From positions 224,149-288,148 of the forward strand of contig CAVSQY010000002.1 in the NCBI GenBank assembly GCA_963730285.1: a stretch of 64,000 nt of DNA. The letters are read 5' to 3'. Source of the stretch: JARDZU01 sp963730285 (GTDB taxonomy: Bacteria > Actinomycetota > Acidimicrobiia > Spongiisociales > ZC4RG35). Positions 52,108 to 61,172 of the stretch are shown piece by piece. The notes beneath the pieces were generated by a model, which was given only the letters and a program-made list of their open reading frames with translations, did not search any database and had not been told where the DNA came from. Positions within the stretch are counted from its first letter, which is position 1. The number at the start of each line of letters is the position of its first letter. The position numbers were made by a program, and so were the translations under genes.

Positions 52108-52829
52108 GGTTTGACGGCCACGACGTAGCGGTCTCGGTCGCTCAGATCCTTTCTCACCACCGCGGGCAAATCATGAAATGAGCTGGAGGCAGCCACGCCC
52201 TGCCGTTCGCCAATCTCGCAAATGACGACGCCACCGGGGCGCAGCCACTCACCGGCAGAAGCACCGATCCTCTCGATCACCTCGAGCCCGGTCGGCCCGG
52301 CAACCAGGGCCACCTTTGGCTCTCGCTGGACGTCCCTGGGGAGGCCGGCGAAGTCGACCTCGGCAACGTATGGCGGATTGGTCACGATCAGATCGACCGT
52401 CCCAAAGATGGCAGCAGGGAGGGGCTCGAACAGATCGCCTTCAGCCAGATATACCTGTAGGCCGGTCCGGTACCGGTTGAAGCTCGCGACCTCGATCGCC
52501 TCCGCGGACACGTCGGTGGCGAATACCGCGGCCCCGGGGAAGTGATTCTTGAGGGCCAATGCAAGGGCTCCCGAGCCCGTGCAGAGATCCACGATTACCT
52601 CCGGCGTGCGAACCATTCGCGTCGCCATCTCGAACAAGCCCTCGGTCTCCGGCCTGGGGATCAGGACTCGCTCGTCGACGAGGAGCTCGAGGGGGCCGAA
52701 TGCTGCACTTCCCTCGATGTATTGGAGTGGCTCGCCGGAGAGACGGCGAGCGATCAAGTCTTCGAGTGGGCGGTCCGCGGCTGCGAGGGCCTCGAGACGC
52801 GTTCTCTCATGGTCTGGGATAGTGGACAT
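52104..52829 (-). CDS. prmC: Release factor glutamine methyltransferase
   Basis: N5-glutamine methyltransferase acting on the GGQ Gln of RF1/RF2. SAM-binding VDLCTGSGALALAL and catalytic NPPYVAE are clear, with EPLQYIEGSAAFGPLEL in the N-terminal RF-binding part. At 241 aa the N-terminal helical domain is shorter than the usual ~280-aa enzyme. Normally next to prfA, but here separated from it by a 3-gene cassette on the other strand. Confidence 0.94.
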   Translation of the reverse strand: MSTIPDHERTRLEALAAADRPLEDLIARRLSGEPLQYIEGSAAFGPLELLVDERVLIPRPETEGLFEMATRMVRTPEVIVDLCTGSGALALALKNHFPGAAVFATDVSAEAIEVASFNRYRTGLQVYLAEGDLFEPLPAAIFGTVDLIVTNPPYVAEVDFAGLPRDVQREPKVALVAGPTGLEVIERIGASAGEWLRPGGVVICEIGERQGVAASSSFHDLPAVVRKDLSDRDRYVVAVKP

Positions 52830-52942
52830 CTGTCACCGACGCGATCTCGGAAAGCTCGTGCAGAAGATAACTGGATTGAGGTCGAAACACCCACACCACG
52901 CCCGGTTATGCCATCATCTGATGAGATTTCAGGGGACAGACC

Positions 52943-53311
52943 ATGAGCGAAGCGAAGAAAGTCCTGGTCGCCGATGACGCCGAGACGGTGACCACTCTCC
53001 TGGTCACGGCGCTCGAGATTGCCGGCTACGAGGTTCATACCGCATCTGATGGCATGGATGCATATGAGAAGGGCAAGACCGGCGAGTTCGACCTCGTCCT
53101 GCTCGACCAGCTGATGCCTGGCCTTCTCGGCGTCGAGATCATCGAGCGATGGCGGGCCGAGGGTGTCGACACGCCGGTGATGATGCTCTCCGGGGTCGAC
53201 GACGACTACACCATCGTCCACAGCTTTGACATCGGTGCGGTTGACTTCGTCAGAAAGCCCTTTCGTCTTCAAGAGCTGATGGCGCGAATTCGCCAGCGCG
53301 TGCCTGCCTAG
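52943..53311 (+). CDS. Single-domain response regulator (receiver only)
   Basis: 122-aa CheY-like receiver without output domain. Phospho-acceptor Asp55 (LVLLDQLMPG), acidic pair Asp11-Asp12, Ser83 in MLSGVDD and Lys105 in VRKPF are all present. First gene of an opposite-strand cassette with a HEAT-repeat protein and a GT2 glycosyltransferase, which suggests it controls exopolysaccharide synthesis by protein contact (inference). No histidine kinase nearby. Confidence 0.93.
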   Translation: MSEAKKVLVADDAETVTTLLVTALEIAGYEVHTASDGMDAYEKGKTGEFDLVLLDQLMPGLLGVEIIERWRAEGVDTPVMMLSGVDDDYTIVHSFDIGAVDFVRKPFRLQELMARIRQRVPA

Positions 53312-53333
53312 CCCGCCGGCTCGGGGGGCTGAT

Positions 53334-53381
53334 ATCTCAACCGCGCACATCAGTGTGCCGATACCTGGGTTGAGATCTCAA
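53334..53381 (+). promoter_or_regulatory. Structured leader/palindrome before the HEAT-repeat gene
   Basis: ATCTCAACC (53334-53342) and GGTTGAGAT (53368-53376) are perfect inverted repeats enclosing a second small stem GCACA-TCAG-TGTGC, and the right arm is itself part of the perfect palindrome TTGAGATCTCAA (53370-53381), whose last A is the first base of the ATG. It could be an operator, an RNA switch masking the start, or an intercistronic hairpin. Confidence 0.55.
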
Positions 53382-54523
53382 TGGACCCAAAAACGATCGG
53401 ACTGGGTGCGGTCGGGGTCGTCTTCGCCATCAACTTCATCCTGATGATCGGGCTGGTCGCGCTGAAGGCGATCCATCGAACACGCACAACGCGACACGAG
53501 AAGCGGCGCGCCGCCTATATAGGCCTGCTCAGCCGCCATCTGGCCATCCCGAATCACACCGACCCGATCGGTCGTGGCGCCACCGGCGACAGCGCGTTCC
53601 TCGATGCTGTCATCGATCTGCGCAACACGGTCAGTGGCCCCGAGATCGACACTCTGTCGGGAATCGTCGATCGCCTTGGCCTGGCCGACAGGCAGGTAAA
53701 GGCGTTGAACAGCCGATTTCCGCTGGGTCGGCGTCTTCGAGCGGCGGTGTCATTGGCGGAGATGGGAGACGACTCAACCGCCCGAGTGCTCATCAGACAT
53801 CTCGACGACAGGGAGCCGGAGATACGGATCCAAGCGGCGCGCGGCTTGGGGAGGATGCAGTACACGGCGGCCATCGATGCGATCCTCGAACGGTTCTCGG
53901 TCGAGGAGCCGTGGGTGCGGACCCGCTTCGCCGACACGCTGATCGGCTTTGGCAGCAAGGCGACCTGGCCACTGGTCGCCTACATTCGAGTCAATCTGAT
54001 CGCCACCGACAACCAGGGGGTGATAGAGGCAATCCGGATCCTGGGAACCATCGGTGACCGGGAGGTCGGCCCGACGCTCGCCAGCGTGTTGAGAGTGACC
54101 AAGGACCCCGAGGTGAAGCTGGCCGCCATTGACGCCCTGGGCAAGGTGGGAGGCCCCATGGCGATTCGGCCGTTGAAGCACTCACTCGAGTCCGAGGACT
54201 GGCGGTTGCGGGCGAAGGCGATGACTGCGCTCGGCGCCATCGGAGACCCCTCGGTGAACTGGGCAGTGGCAGAGGGATTGGACGATGCCAACTGGTGGGT
54301 CCGACGAAACAGCGCGGCTGCCCTGGCTGACCTGCCCGGTGGGATCGCCTTGCTCATGACTGCACTCGATGCCGATGACGTGTTCGCTCGTGATGCAGCG
54401 GCCGAGGCATTGGCCGACTCTGGGGAGCTGGCAGCGGCACGCGAGCGGCTGGAAAGCGGAGAGGCCTCAGAGAGCGACCAGACCCTGGTCGACTATGTGC
54501 GAGAGCAGTTGGTAGTCACATGA
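53381..54523 (+). CDS. Membrane-anchored HEAT-repeat protein
   Basis: 380 aa: one N-terminal transmembrane helix (~8-30) and then a cytoplasmic solenoid. From ~115 there are about six HEAT/PBS-lyase-like repeats, e.g. RAAVSLAEMGDDSTARVLIRHL, EIRIQAARGLGRMQ, KLAAIDALGKVGGPMAIRPL and RAKAMTALGAIGDPSV. Such solenoids are protein scaffolds. The stop overlaps the GT2 start (ATGA), so the two are made together and probably form a complex, perhaps contacted by the upstream receiver. Confidence 0.85.
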   Translation: MDPKTIGLGAVGVVFAINFILMIGLVALKAIHRTRTTRHEKRRAAYIGLLSRHLAIPNHTDPIGRGATGDSAFLDAVIDLRNTVSGPEIDTLSGIVDRLGLADRQVKALNSRFPLGRRLRAAVSLAEMGDDSTARVLIRHLDDREPEIRIQAARGLGRMQYTAAIDAILERFSVEEPWVRTRFADTLIGFGSKATWPLVAYIRVNLIATDNQGVIEAIRILGTIGDREVGPTLASVLRVTKDPEVKLAAIDALGKVGGPMAIRPLKHSLESEDWRLRAKAMTALGAIGDPSVNWAVAEGLDDANWWVRRNSAAALADLPGGIALLMTALDADDVFARDAAAEALADSGELAAARERLESGEASESDQTLVDYVREQLVVT

Positions 54524-55929
54524 TCCTCGACATCATTCGGTGGATCGGGTATGGGACGTTGGTCTATTTCATCGTGATGCAGAGCTACATGATCTACCTG
54601 GCGTTGAGATCGGCAACGGTGATGCGCCGAGTGCACCACCTCGATCGGTTCGGGAGGGTCTCCGACATGTTGTCGAGCCAGGCCTCACCGCCGGTCTCCA
54701 TCGTGATCCCTGCCTACAACGAAGCGGCGGGCATCGTGGACTCCGTTCGGTCTATGTCGATCGTCGGGTATCCCCGATTTGAGATCGTGATAGCCAACGA
54801 TGGCTCTACGGACGAGACCCTCAAGGCGCTGATCGACGCCTTCGGGTTGGAGCGGGTCCGCATCCCCTACCGACCCGACATACCCACCGAGCCCGTGCGA
54901 GCCATATATCGCGGTCGCGGCACGGTGGAGGTCACGGTGATCGACAAGGAGAACGGTGGCCGTGCCGACGCCCTCAATGCGGGGATAAACGCGGCGAGAT
55001 ACCCTTATGCGCTCTGCACCGACGCCGACGTCATCCTCGACGCCAAGTGCTTGGTCGGAGCCATGAAGCGGGTCGTTGAAGATCGGGAGCGGACGATTGC
55101 GGTCGGCGGCAACATCCGGCCTCTCAATGGAAGCCGAGTCCACCTCGGGCATCTCATAAGTGCCGAGGTTCCGAGACAATTGGTCCCCAGGATGCAGATA
55201 CTCGAGTATCTGCGCACGTTCTTGGCCAGCCGTCCGGCATGGTCGGACATGGCGGCCCTCCCTCTCGTCTCGGGTGCGTTCGGGATCTGGAAGCGCTCGG
55301 CCGTGATCGCAGTCGGCGGGTTCACCCGGGGCCACATGGGAGAAGACATGGACCTGACCATGCGGCTCCATCGCCATCACATCGACAACGGGATTCCCTA
55401 CCGCATCGTCTACGAGCCGTCTGCGGTCATCTGGACCGAGGTTCCCGAGAGCCTCCGCGTTCTGAGACGGCAGCGAATCCGTTGGCATCGAGGGTTGATG
55501 ATGGCCGTCCGAGACTTCATGCCCATGACCTTCAATCGCAAGTATGGGAAGGTGGGCCTGATCACCTGGCCGGCCATGTTCCTTTTCGAATACCTGGCCC
55601 CGATCATCGAGTTCACCGGCTGGGTCACCATCCCCGTTGCGGTGATCTTTGGCGCTCTGAACCTCACCTCGCTCGCCATCCTGTTGGCCCTCGCCTTCGG
55701 GGTCGGCCTCCTCAACTCCATGGTGGCCCTGCTACTCGACGAGACCTATGGATACTTCAACTCGGCGTCAGACACGGTCCGTCTCATCATCATGGCCCTG
55801 ATCGAGAACCTCGGTATGAGACAAATCACCGTCACCTGGCGGATCAGGGCCTTGATCGGTGGCAAGGGGACCAAGGGATGGGGCAACATGGAGCGCAAAG
55901 GGGTCGCCCACCTCGGTGTTGAAAGTTGA
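54520..55929 (+). CDS. Family 2 membrane glycosyltransferase (PgaC/cellulose-synthase-like)
   Basis: 469-aa processive-type GT2: one N-terminal helix (~8-28), catalytic domain with Asp94 (NDGSTDE), TDAD (Asp168, Asp170), GEDMD (Asp276) and QxxRW (Gln318-Trp322), then three or four C-terminal helices (~340-430). The D,D,D,QxxRW set indicates a polysaccharide synthase such as poly-N-acetylglucosamine or hyaluronan/cellulose-like. No PilZ domain is present. Product is unknown. Confidence 0.92.
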   Translation: MILDIIRWIGYGTLVYFIVMQSYMIYLALRSATVMRRVHHLDRFGRVSDMLSSQASPPVSIVIPAYNEAAGIVDSVRSMSIVGYPRFEIVIANDGSTDETLKALIDAFGLERVRIPYRPDIPTEPVRAIYRGRGTVEVTVIDKENGGRADALNAGINAARYPYALCTDADVILDAKCLVGAMKRVVEDRERTIAVGGNIRPLNGSRVHLGHLISAEVPRQLVPRMQILEYLRTFLASRPAWSDMAALPLVSGAFGIWKRSAVIAVGGFTRGHMGEDMDLTMRLHRHHIDNGIPYRIVYEPSAVIWTEVPESLRVLRRQRIRWHRGLMMAVRDFMPMTFNRKYGKVGLITWPAMFLFEYLAPIIEFTGWVTIPVAVIFGALNLTSLAILLALAFGVGLLNSMVALLLDETYGYFNSASDTVRLIIMALIENLGMRQITVTWRIRALIGGKGTKGWGNMERKGVAHLGVES

Positions 55930-55932
55930 CCT

Positions 55933-55956
55933 CCCATGGGCGACACCTCGCCTGGG
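55933..55956. terminator. Candidate bidirectional hairpin between GT2 and prfA
   Basis: Stem CCCA/TGGG outside GGCGA/TCGCC with a 2-nt bulge and a 4-nt loop, lying in the 37-nt gap between two convergent stops. Short and without a T-run, so only a candidate. Confidence 0.4.
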
Positions 55957-55966
55957 AACGCCGCCG

Positions 55967-57028
55967 TCAGTTGCGCTCGGCGAGGAGCGCGGCCTGCTCG
56001 TCGGCCGTCAGGGCTTCGACGAACTCATCTAGATCTCCCTCGAGCACCTGGTCCAGCCGCTTCAATGTGAGACCGATTCGGTGATCGGTGACGCGGTTGT
56101 CTTTGTAGTTGTAGGTGCGTATCTTCTCAGACCGCCCCCCCGACCCGACCTGTGACCGCCGGGCCCCGGCCAGCTCTGACTGTCTCTTCTCTGCCTCGAT
56201 CTGATAGAGCCTGGCTCGGAGAATCCGCATGGCCTTTTCTTTGTTCTGCAACTGGCTCTTCTCGTCCTGGCATGTCACGACTAGGCCGGTGGGGAGGTGG
56301 GTCAGGCGCACCGCCGAGTCCGTGGTGTTGACGGACTGCCCACCGGGCCCGGTCGACCTGTAGACGTCAACCTTGACGTCGTTGGGATCGATATCGACTT
56401 CGACCTCCTCGACCTCAGGCAACACCGCGACCGTTGCGGTCGAGGTGTGAACCCGTCCCTGAGACTCGGTCTTGGGGACTCGTTGGACACGATGAACTCC
56501 AGCTTCGTACTTGAGGGCCCCGTAGGCGTTCTTTCCCTTCACCGCAATGGTCACTTTGTCATACCCGCCCACCTCGGATGGCGACGAGTCCATCGTCTCG
56601 ATGCGAAAACCTCTGCGGTCGGCAAACCGTTCATACATGCGCAGGAGATCCCCGGCCCAGATGGCAGCCTCGTCGCCTCCCGCCGCCGACCGGATCTCGA
56701 CGATCACATCCTTCGCGTCATCCGGGTCTTTCGGGATCAGCGACACCCTGATCCGCTCGAGAAGCTTGTCGTGCTCCCTATCCAGGTCGTCGGCCAGCTT
56801 GGCCATGTCGGGGTCGTCGGCCATGTCACGGGCCTCACCGAGATCCGTCTCGACTTGATGGAGTCTCCTGATATCGGCTACCACGTCTTTCAGATCCGAA
56901 TGTCGCTTGCCGAGCTCGGCCAATTGCGAGTGGTCCGATATGACTTCAGGGTCCCCCAGCGCCGCTTCGGTCTCGTCGAATACCTGCTCGATCTCAGCGA
57001 GCTTGGCGCCAAATTCGTCTTCCATCAT
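55967..57028 (-). CDS. prfA: Peptide chain release factor 1
   Basis: 353-aa RF1. The GGQ loop is in STGPGGQSVNTTDSAVRLTH (GGQ shown once) and SAAGGDEAAIWAGDLLRMY is the preceding conserved block; a C-terminal TYNYKDNRVTDHRIGLT segment is family typical. It recognises UAA/UAG. Start overlaps the DUF1385 stop by 4 nt. Confidence 0.97.
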   Translation of the reverse strand: MMEDEFGAKLAEIEQVFDETEAALGDPEVISDHSQLAELGKRHSDLKDVVADIRRLHQVETDLGEARDMADDPDMAKLADDLDREHDKLLERIRVSLIPKDPDDAKDVIVEIRSAAGGDEAAIWAGDLLRMYERFADRRGFRIETMDSSPSEVGGYDKVTIAVKGKNAYGALKYEAGVHRVQRVPKTESQGRVHTSTATVAVLPEVEEVEVDIDPNDVKVDVYRSTGPGGQSVNTTDSAVRLTHLPTGLVVTCQDEKSQLQNKEKAMRILRARLYQIEAEKRQSELAGARRSQVGSGGRSEKIRTYNYKDNRVTDHRIGLTLKRLDQVLEGDLDEFVEALTADEQAALLAERN

Positions 57029-57942
57029 GCGCCTTCCATGGCGGTGCGCCGAACCAGGAGCGAGGCATCGGGAACCCCACCCCTGGCAGTCACCTCATCG
57101 AACAGCTCATCGCTCAAGGCAACCACGAGGCTCGATATTGCCACCTCGATCTGAGATTCGTCCGGAACCCGGGTGGTCAGCTTCTGCAGCCAGATGCCCG
57201 GAGCCGCCAGCACCCGCGCCACCCTGCCCGATGGGCGGGTCCCCGACCACCGGAGCAGCTCGTAGGCCAGCCCGGCGATGACAGGGATGCCGAGAACTCG
57301 GGTCGTGATGAGGAACACCCAGCCGGGCCGCCCGAACAAGGAGAAGAGGATGATGGATCCGAGGACGACGATGAGGAGAAAGCTGGTCCCACATCTCGGG
57401 TGCTCGGGTGGATAGCGCCCGACCGAGTCAACGCTGAGGGGCTGGCCGGCCTCGAATGCGTGGATCGACATGTGCTCCGCACCGTGATATTCGAACACCC
57501 GGCCGATCTCGGCAGAGCGGCCGATGCCCCATATGTAACCAACGAAGAGGGCCAGACGCAGCGCACCTTCGACCACATTGAAGACGATCCCGGACTCTGA
57601 GAGGACGCCGGCCACCAGGGCAGGCAGGAGAATGAACAAACCGCCGAAGAATGCCAATGCCAGCACCATGGTCCAACCGATCTGCGACTTGGTGAGAGGC
57701 TCCTCTTCCTCTCCCGACGCCTTCTCCGCCGACCAACTGAGTGCCCTGAACCCGAGCGAGAGGGATTCCCAGAGGACGAGGACTCCGCGGACCAGCGGCA
57801 CCCGGGCGAGCCCGGAACGGTCCGAGAGTCTCGAGAGACGGTCCCGTCGCGCAGCGATGGTCCCGTCCGGCTGGCGCACCGCCACAGACCAGGCGTCCGG
57901 GGCGCGCATCATCACGCCTTCGATCACGGCCTGACCCCCCAC
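57025..57942 (-). CDS. DUF1385 membrane protein
   Basis: Polytopic membrane protein opening with the family hallmark VGGQAVIEGVMMRAPD, then ~5 hydrophobic segments, EYHGAEHMSIHAFEAG and HPRCGTSFL. GTG at 57942 sits at the first conserved residue; GTG at 58038 or a start at 58095 would overlap rpmE by 50-107 nt and add unconserved residues, so the start is uncertain. Located between rpmE and prfA as in many Gram-positive and actinobacterial genomes. Function unknown. Confidence 0.85.
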   Translation of the reverse strand: MGGQAVIEGVMMRAPDAWSVAVRQPDGTIAARRDRLSRLSDRSGLARVPLVRGVLVLWESLSLGFRALSWSAEKASGEEEEPLTKSQIGWTMVLALAFFGGLFILLPALVAGVLSESGIVFNVVEGALRLALFVGYIWGIGRSAEIGRVFEYHGAEHMSIHAFEAGQPLSVDSVGRYPPEHPRCGTSFLLIVVLGSIILFSLFGRPGWVFLITTRVLGIPVIAGLAYELLRWSGTRPSGRVARVLAAPGIWLQKLTTRVPDESQIEVAISSLVVALSDELFDEVTARGGVPDASLLVRRTAMEGA

Positions 57943-57988
57943 CGTCCTGGCGGGATCGATATGACCGCTCAGCGGTGGAGAGGTCTGG

Positions 57989-58255
57989 TCACCCCGCGTC
58001 AGTGGCTTCGGCCTCTGCGGTGTCCGTGACCGGATCACCGGCCTTGGTGAACGTTGTCTTCCCGTAGCGCTTGTTGAATCGCTCAACGCGGCCACCGGTG
58101 TCGACCAACTTCTGCTTGCCGGTGAAGAATGGGTGACATTCGTTGCAAAGCTCGATGTGCATATCGCCAGGCTTGGTGCTCCGAGTGGTAAATGTGTTGC
58201 CGCAAGAACAGGTCACGTTCGTTTCGGCGTATGTGGGGTGGATTTCGGTCTTCAC
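57989..58255 (-). CDS. rpmE: 50S ribosomal protein L31 (zinc-binding type)
   Basis: 88 aa from the GTG giving VKTEIHPTYAET, with AGGAG upstream; an 18-residue extension into rho is rejected. Zinc ligands Cys16, Cys18, Cys37 and Cys40 mark the C+ form. HPFFTGKQKLVDTGGRVERF is the conserved core (HPFFTGK and DTGGRVE). The tail after ~70 is Ala/Glu/Thr-rich. It starts 13 nt after the rho stop. Confidence 0.95.
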   Translation of the reverse strand: MKTEIHPTYAETNVTCSCGNTFTTRSTKPGDMHIELCNECHPFFTGKQKLVDTGGRVERFNKRYGKTTFTKAGDPVTDTAEAEATDAG

Positions 58256-58268
58256 CGGTTCTCCTAAC

Positions 58269-59753
58269 TCAGTTGCCTGACTTCGCCACCTCGGCGAGGA
58301 ACTCGGCATTGGACTTGGTCGTCTTCAAACGGTCGATGAGCAGCTCGAGCGCCGCACCGGACTCGAGTGCCAACAAGACCCTGCGGAGTTTCCAAACCTG
58401 GGTCAACTCCGTTCGGTCGAACAAGAGCTCTTCCTTTCTTGTTCCCGAAGCCTCGATGTCGATGGCCGGGTAGATCCGCTTGTCGGCGAGCTTGCGATCG
58501 AGTCGAAGCTCCATGTTCCCCGTTCCCTTGAATTCCTCGAAGATGACCTCGTCCATCTTGGACCCGGTCTCGACCAGGGCGGTGCCCAGGATCGTCAAGG
58601 ACCCACCCTCTTCGATGTTGCGGGCTGCTCCGAAGAACCGCTTCGGCGGGTAGAGGGCCTGCGAGTCGACACCACCGGAGAGGATGCGACCCGATGCAGG
58701 TGTAGCGAGGTTGTGGGCTCGGGCAAGTCGGGTGATCGAGTCGAGGAGGATCACGACGTCAGTGCCCATCTCGACCAATCGCTTCGCTCGCTCCAGTGCA
58801 AGCTCGGAGACCTGGGTGTGCTCCTCGGCGGGACGGTCGAAAGTCGAATAGATGACTTCTCCCTTGACCGTGCGCTGCATGTCGGTCACTTCCTCGGGGC
58901 GCTCGTCGACGAGCACGACCATTAGATAGCACTCCGGGTTGTTGGTCGTGATCGCCTGGGCGATCTCCTGGAGGACGGTGGTCTTGCCCGCCTTTGGCGG
59001 CGACACGATCAGCCCGCGCTGGCCTTTGCCGATCGGGGCGATGAGGTCGACGATCCTGGTGAGGATCCCGTCGGTTCGGCCGTCGACTTCGAGACGAAGG
59101 CGCTCATCGGGGAACAGCGGGGTGAGAGACTCGAATTTCGGTCTCTTCATGGCCTCGTCTGAGCTCATGCCGTTGACCTTGTCGATACGCACTACCGCAG
59201 GGAACTTCTCCTTCGAGCGCGGCGGGCGGATAGGGCCCGACACGACGTCGCCCTTGCGCAGGCGGAACTTGCGCACCTGGTTGGCGGACACATAGACGTC
59301 TTTGTCCCCTGACAGATAACCGGTGACTCTCAAAAAGCCATAGCCCTCCGGCAGGATGTCAAGGAGCCCCTCACGGGTCTCGAGATCTTCCTCGGGGATG
59401 TAGTCGTCGTCACGACCGCCCGCACGTCGTCGACGGTTGCGATTGCGGTTGCCGCCCTGGCGGGAATCGTCGGAGTCATTGCGCCCACCTTGACGCTGCT
59501 CGGAACGGTCCCTGCCCGACTGCCCGCCGTCCGAATCCGAGTCGGAGTCTTCATCGGAGGGCTTCTCGGCGCGTGGGGTGGCTTGTGGCAACTCGACGCT
59601 CTCGGTCGGTGAGGCCTCTACGACCTGACCGGCGTCCATGAGTGCCGATATCAGCTTCGATTTCTGGAGACCGTCCGTCTCGATTCCGACCGCGCTGGCG
59701 ATCTCTCGTAGTTCGTCGATCTGCTTGCTCTGGAGTTGAGCTCGTGTGGTCAT
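58269..59753 (-). CDS. rho: Transcription termination factor Rho
   Basis: 494 aa from the ATG of MTTRAQLQ, with AGGA 4 nt upstream; a 25-residue upstream extension is rejected. The N-terminal SAP-like domain (1-42) is followed by an actinobacterial-type insert rich in Asp/Ser then Arg/Asn/Gly (~60-116), the RNA-binding cold-shock domain (EGYGFLRV...), Walker A SPPKAGKTT (251-259) and ILLDSITRLARAHN. Hexameric RNA helicase that ends transcription. Confidence 0.97.
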   Translation of the reverse strand: MTTRAQLQSKQIDELREIASAVGIETDGLQKSKLISALMDAGQVVEASPTESVELPQATPRAEKPSDEDSDSDSDGGQSGRDRSEQRQGGRNDSDDSRQGGNRNRNRRRRAGGRDDDYIPEEDLETREGLLDILPEGYGFLRVTGYLSGDKDVYVSANQVRKFRLRKGDVVSGPIRPPRSKEKFPAVVRIDKVNGMSSDEAMKRPKFESLTPLFPDERLRLEVDGRTDGILTRIVDLIAPIGKGQRGLIVSPPKAGKTTVLQEIAQAITTNNPECYLMVVLVDERPEEVTDMQRTVKGEVIYSTFDRPAEEHTQVSELALERAKRLVEMGTDVVILLDSITRLARAHNLATPASGRILSGGVDSQALYPPKRFFGAARNIEEGGSLTILGTALVETGSKMDEVIFEEFKGTGNMELRLDRKLADKRIYPAIDIEASGTRKEELLFDRTELTQVWKLRRVLLALESGAALELLIDRLKTTKSNAEFLAEVAKSGN

Positions 59754-59888
59754 TGGATCCTTCGCGATTCGTCCCTTGCTGGGCTCAATCGGACCGGGAT
59801 GACGCACCATCGCGTTGCAATGGGGCATGCCTCGAGTGAGGACTTTGAGTGGGAGCTGCGGCGTCCCTTGGCGTCGTCAGCACCGCTA

Positions 59889-59916
59889 ATCGTAGCCATT
59901 CAGCACGATTGCGCAA
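59889..59916 (-). promoter_or_regulatory. rho promoter
   Basis: On the minus strand TTGCGC (complement of 59911-59916), a 16-nt spacer and TACGAT (complement of 59889-59894). It would give a leader of about 130 nt before the rho ATG, consistent with the leader-mediated autocontrol known for rho genes. Confidence 0.5.
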
Positions 59917-59931
59917 AGCAACGATGATTTC

Positions 59932-61149
59932 TTATCGGATCAGGGCCTCCAGCTCTGAAGCTTTGGGGTCGATTCGCACCACTCTCTCGGGTCGGGTGTC
60001 CAGGTTTTCGAACCCAGGAGGTGGTGCCGGTCGGGTCCCGATGGCCTCTTCCACCGCATCGGCGAACTTGGCTGGGTGGGCCGTTGCCACCACGACCTGG
60101 CGATTCCCCGTGGGGTTCTCCGAAGCCACTTTCCACGCAGTTGCGGTGTGGGGATCGAGCACGTAACCGTGGCTCCGCTGAACCGAGCGGATGGTTGCCT
60201 CTATCTCCTCGTCGGTGGCGAAACCGGCACGAAGCTCTGCCCCGGGATCTCCGGGGAACCTCTCGAGATTCGATGGCACGGCAATGTCCATCGCGGGAGC
60301 GAGGGTCGGCACGACCGGGGAGTCGCCCATGACGCCCAAGCGGACCAGGTCGGCAAGCCGATGGTTCTCGTTGTTGGCGATGGTTATCTGGCCTATCCGG
60401 GCTCCCATGTGTCGCGCGATCCACGCCGAGAGCACATTCCCGAAATTGCCAGTGGGTATCACCAGATCGAGGGGCTCGGGGCGTCTCGCCGCGAGAAACA
60501 CGTAGTAGCCGGTCTGGACCGCGATGCGCGCCCAATTGATCGAGTTGACGGCCAGGAGGTCGCGATGCCGGCTCAGGGCATCCTTGACCAGAGCCTGGCA
60601 GTCGTCGAATGTCCCGTTCACCGCCACCGCAACGACGTTGTCGTCGTCGACCGTGGTCATCTGACGGCGCTGGAACTCGGAGACCCTCCCATGTGGGAAG
60701 AGGATCACAACACTCAGGTTGGCCCTGCCGCGACAGGCTTCGATCGCCGCCGAGCCGGTGTCCCCGGAGGTTGCGCCGATGACGGTCGAGAGATTGGTGA
60801 CATGTCGATCCAGCAGGCGGCCGACCACTTGGAGCGCATGGTCCTTGAAGGAGAGGGTCGGCCCCCAGAACAACTCGAAGACGGAGCGGTCGGCAACATC
60901 GACCAGTGGGGCGATTTCGGGGTGGGAGAACCGGCCGGCCGCCTCTGTCACCAGGGCCCTGACGTCGGCGGCGCCGAACAGCTCCAATACTCCTGTCAGG
61001 GCGTCGACATAGCCGATGTCCTCCCAATCGCCCGGAATGATGGGGAATCTCTCCGGTGTGTAGAGGCCACCGTCAGGGGCGAGACCTGACATGAGGGCAC
61101 CGGTGAAATCAACCGGTGGCGACTGACCTCTCGTCGACAGATATCTCAC
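59932..61149 (-). CDS. thrC: Threonine synthase
   Basis: 405 aa from the GTG giving VRYLSTRGQSPPVDF, 23 nt after the mgtC stop. PLP Lys102 is in TLSFKDHALQ, with the SGDTGSAA phosphate-binding and PTGNFGN segments. It converts O-phosphohomoserine to threonine. The LSTRG N-terminus and length match the long (E. coli-like) class. Linked to rho as in many actinobacteria. Confidence 0.95.
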   Translation of the reverse strand: MRYLSTRGQSPPVDFTGALMSGLAPDGGLYTPERFPIIPGDWEDIGYVDALTGVLELFGAADVRALVTEAAGRFSHPEIAPLVDVADRSVFELFWGPTLSFKDHALQVVGRLLDRHVTNLSTVIGATSGDTGSAAIEACRGRANLSVVILFPHGRVSEFQRRQMTTVDDDNVVAVAVNGTFDDCQALVKDALSRHRDLLAVNSINWARIAVQTGYYVFLAARRPEPLDLVIPTGNFGNVLSAWIARHMGARIGQITIANNENHRLADLVRLGVMGDSPVVPTLAPAMDIAVPSNLERFPGDPGAELRAGFATDEEIEATIRSVQRSHGYVLDPHTATAWKVASENPTGNRQVVVATAHPAKFADAVEEAIGTRPAPPPGFENLDTRPERVVRIDPKASELEALIR

Positions 61150-61172
61150 ATGGAGAGGGTAGGACCGACCGT

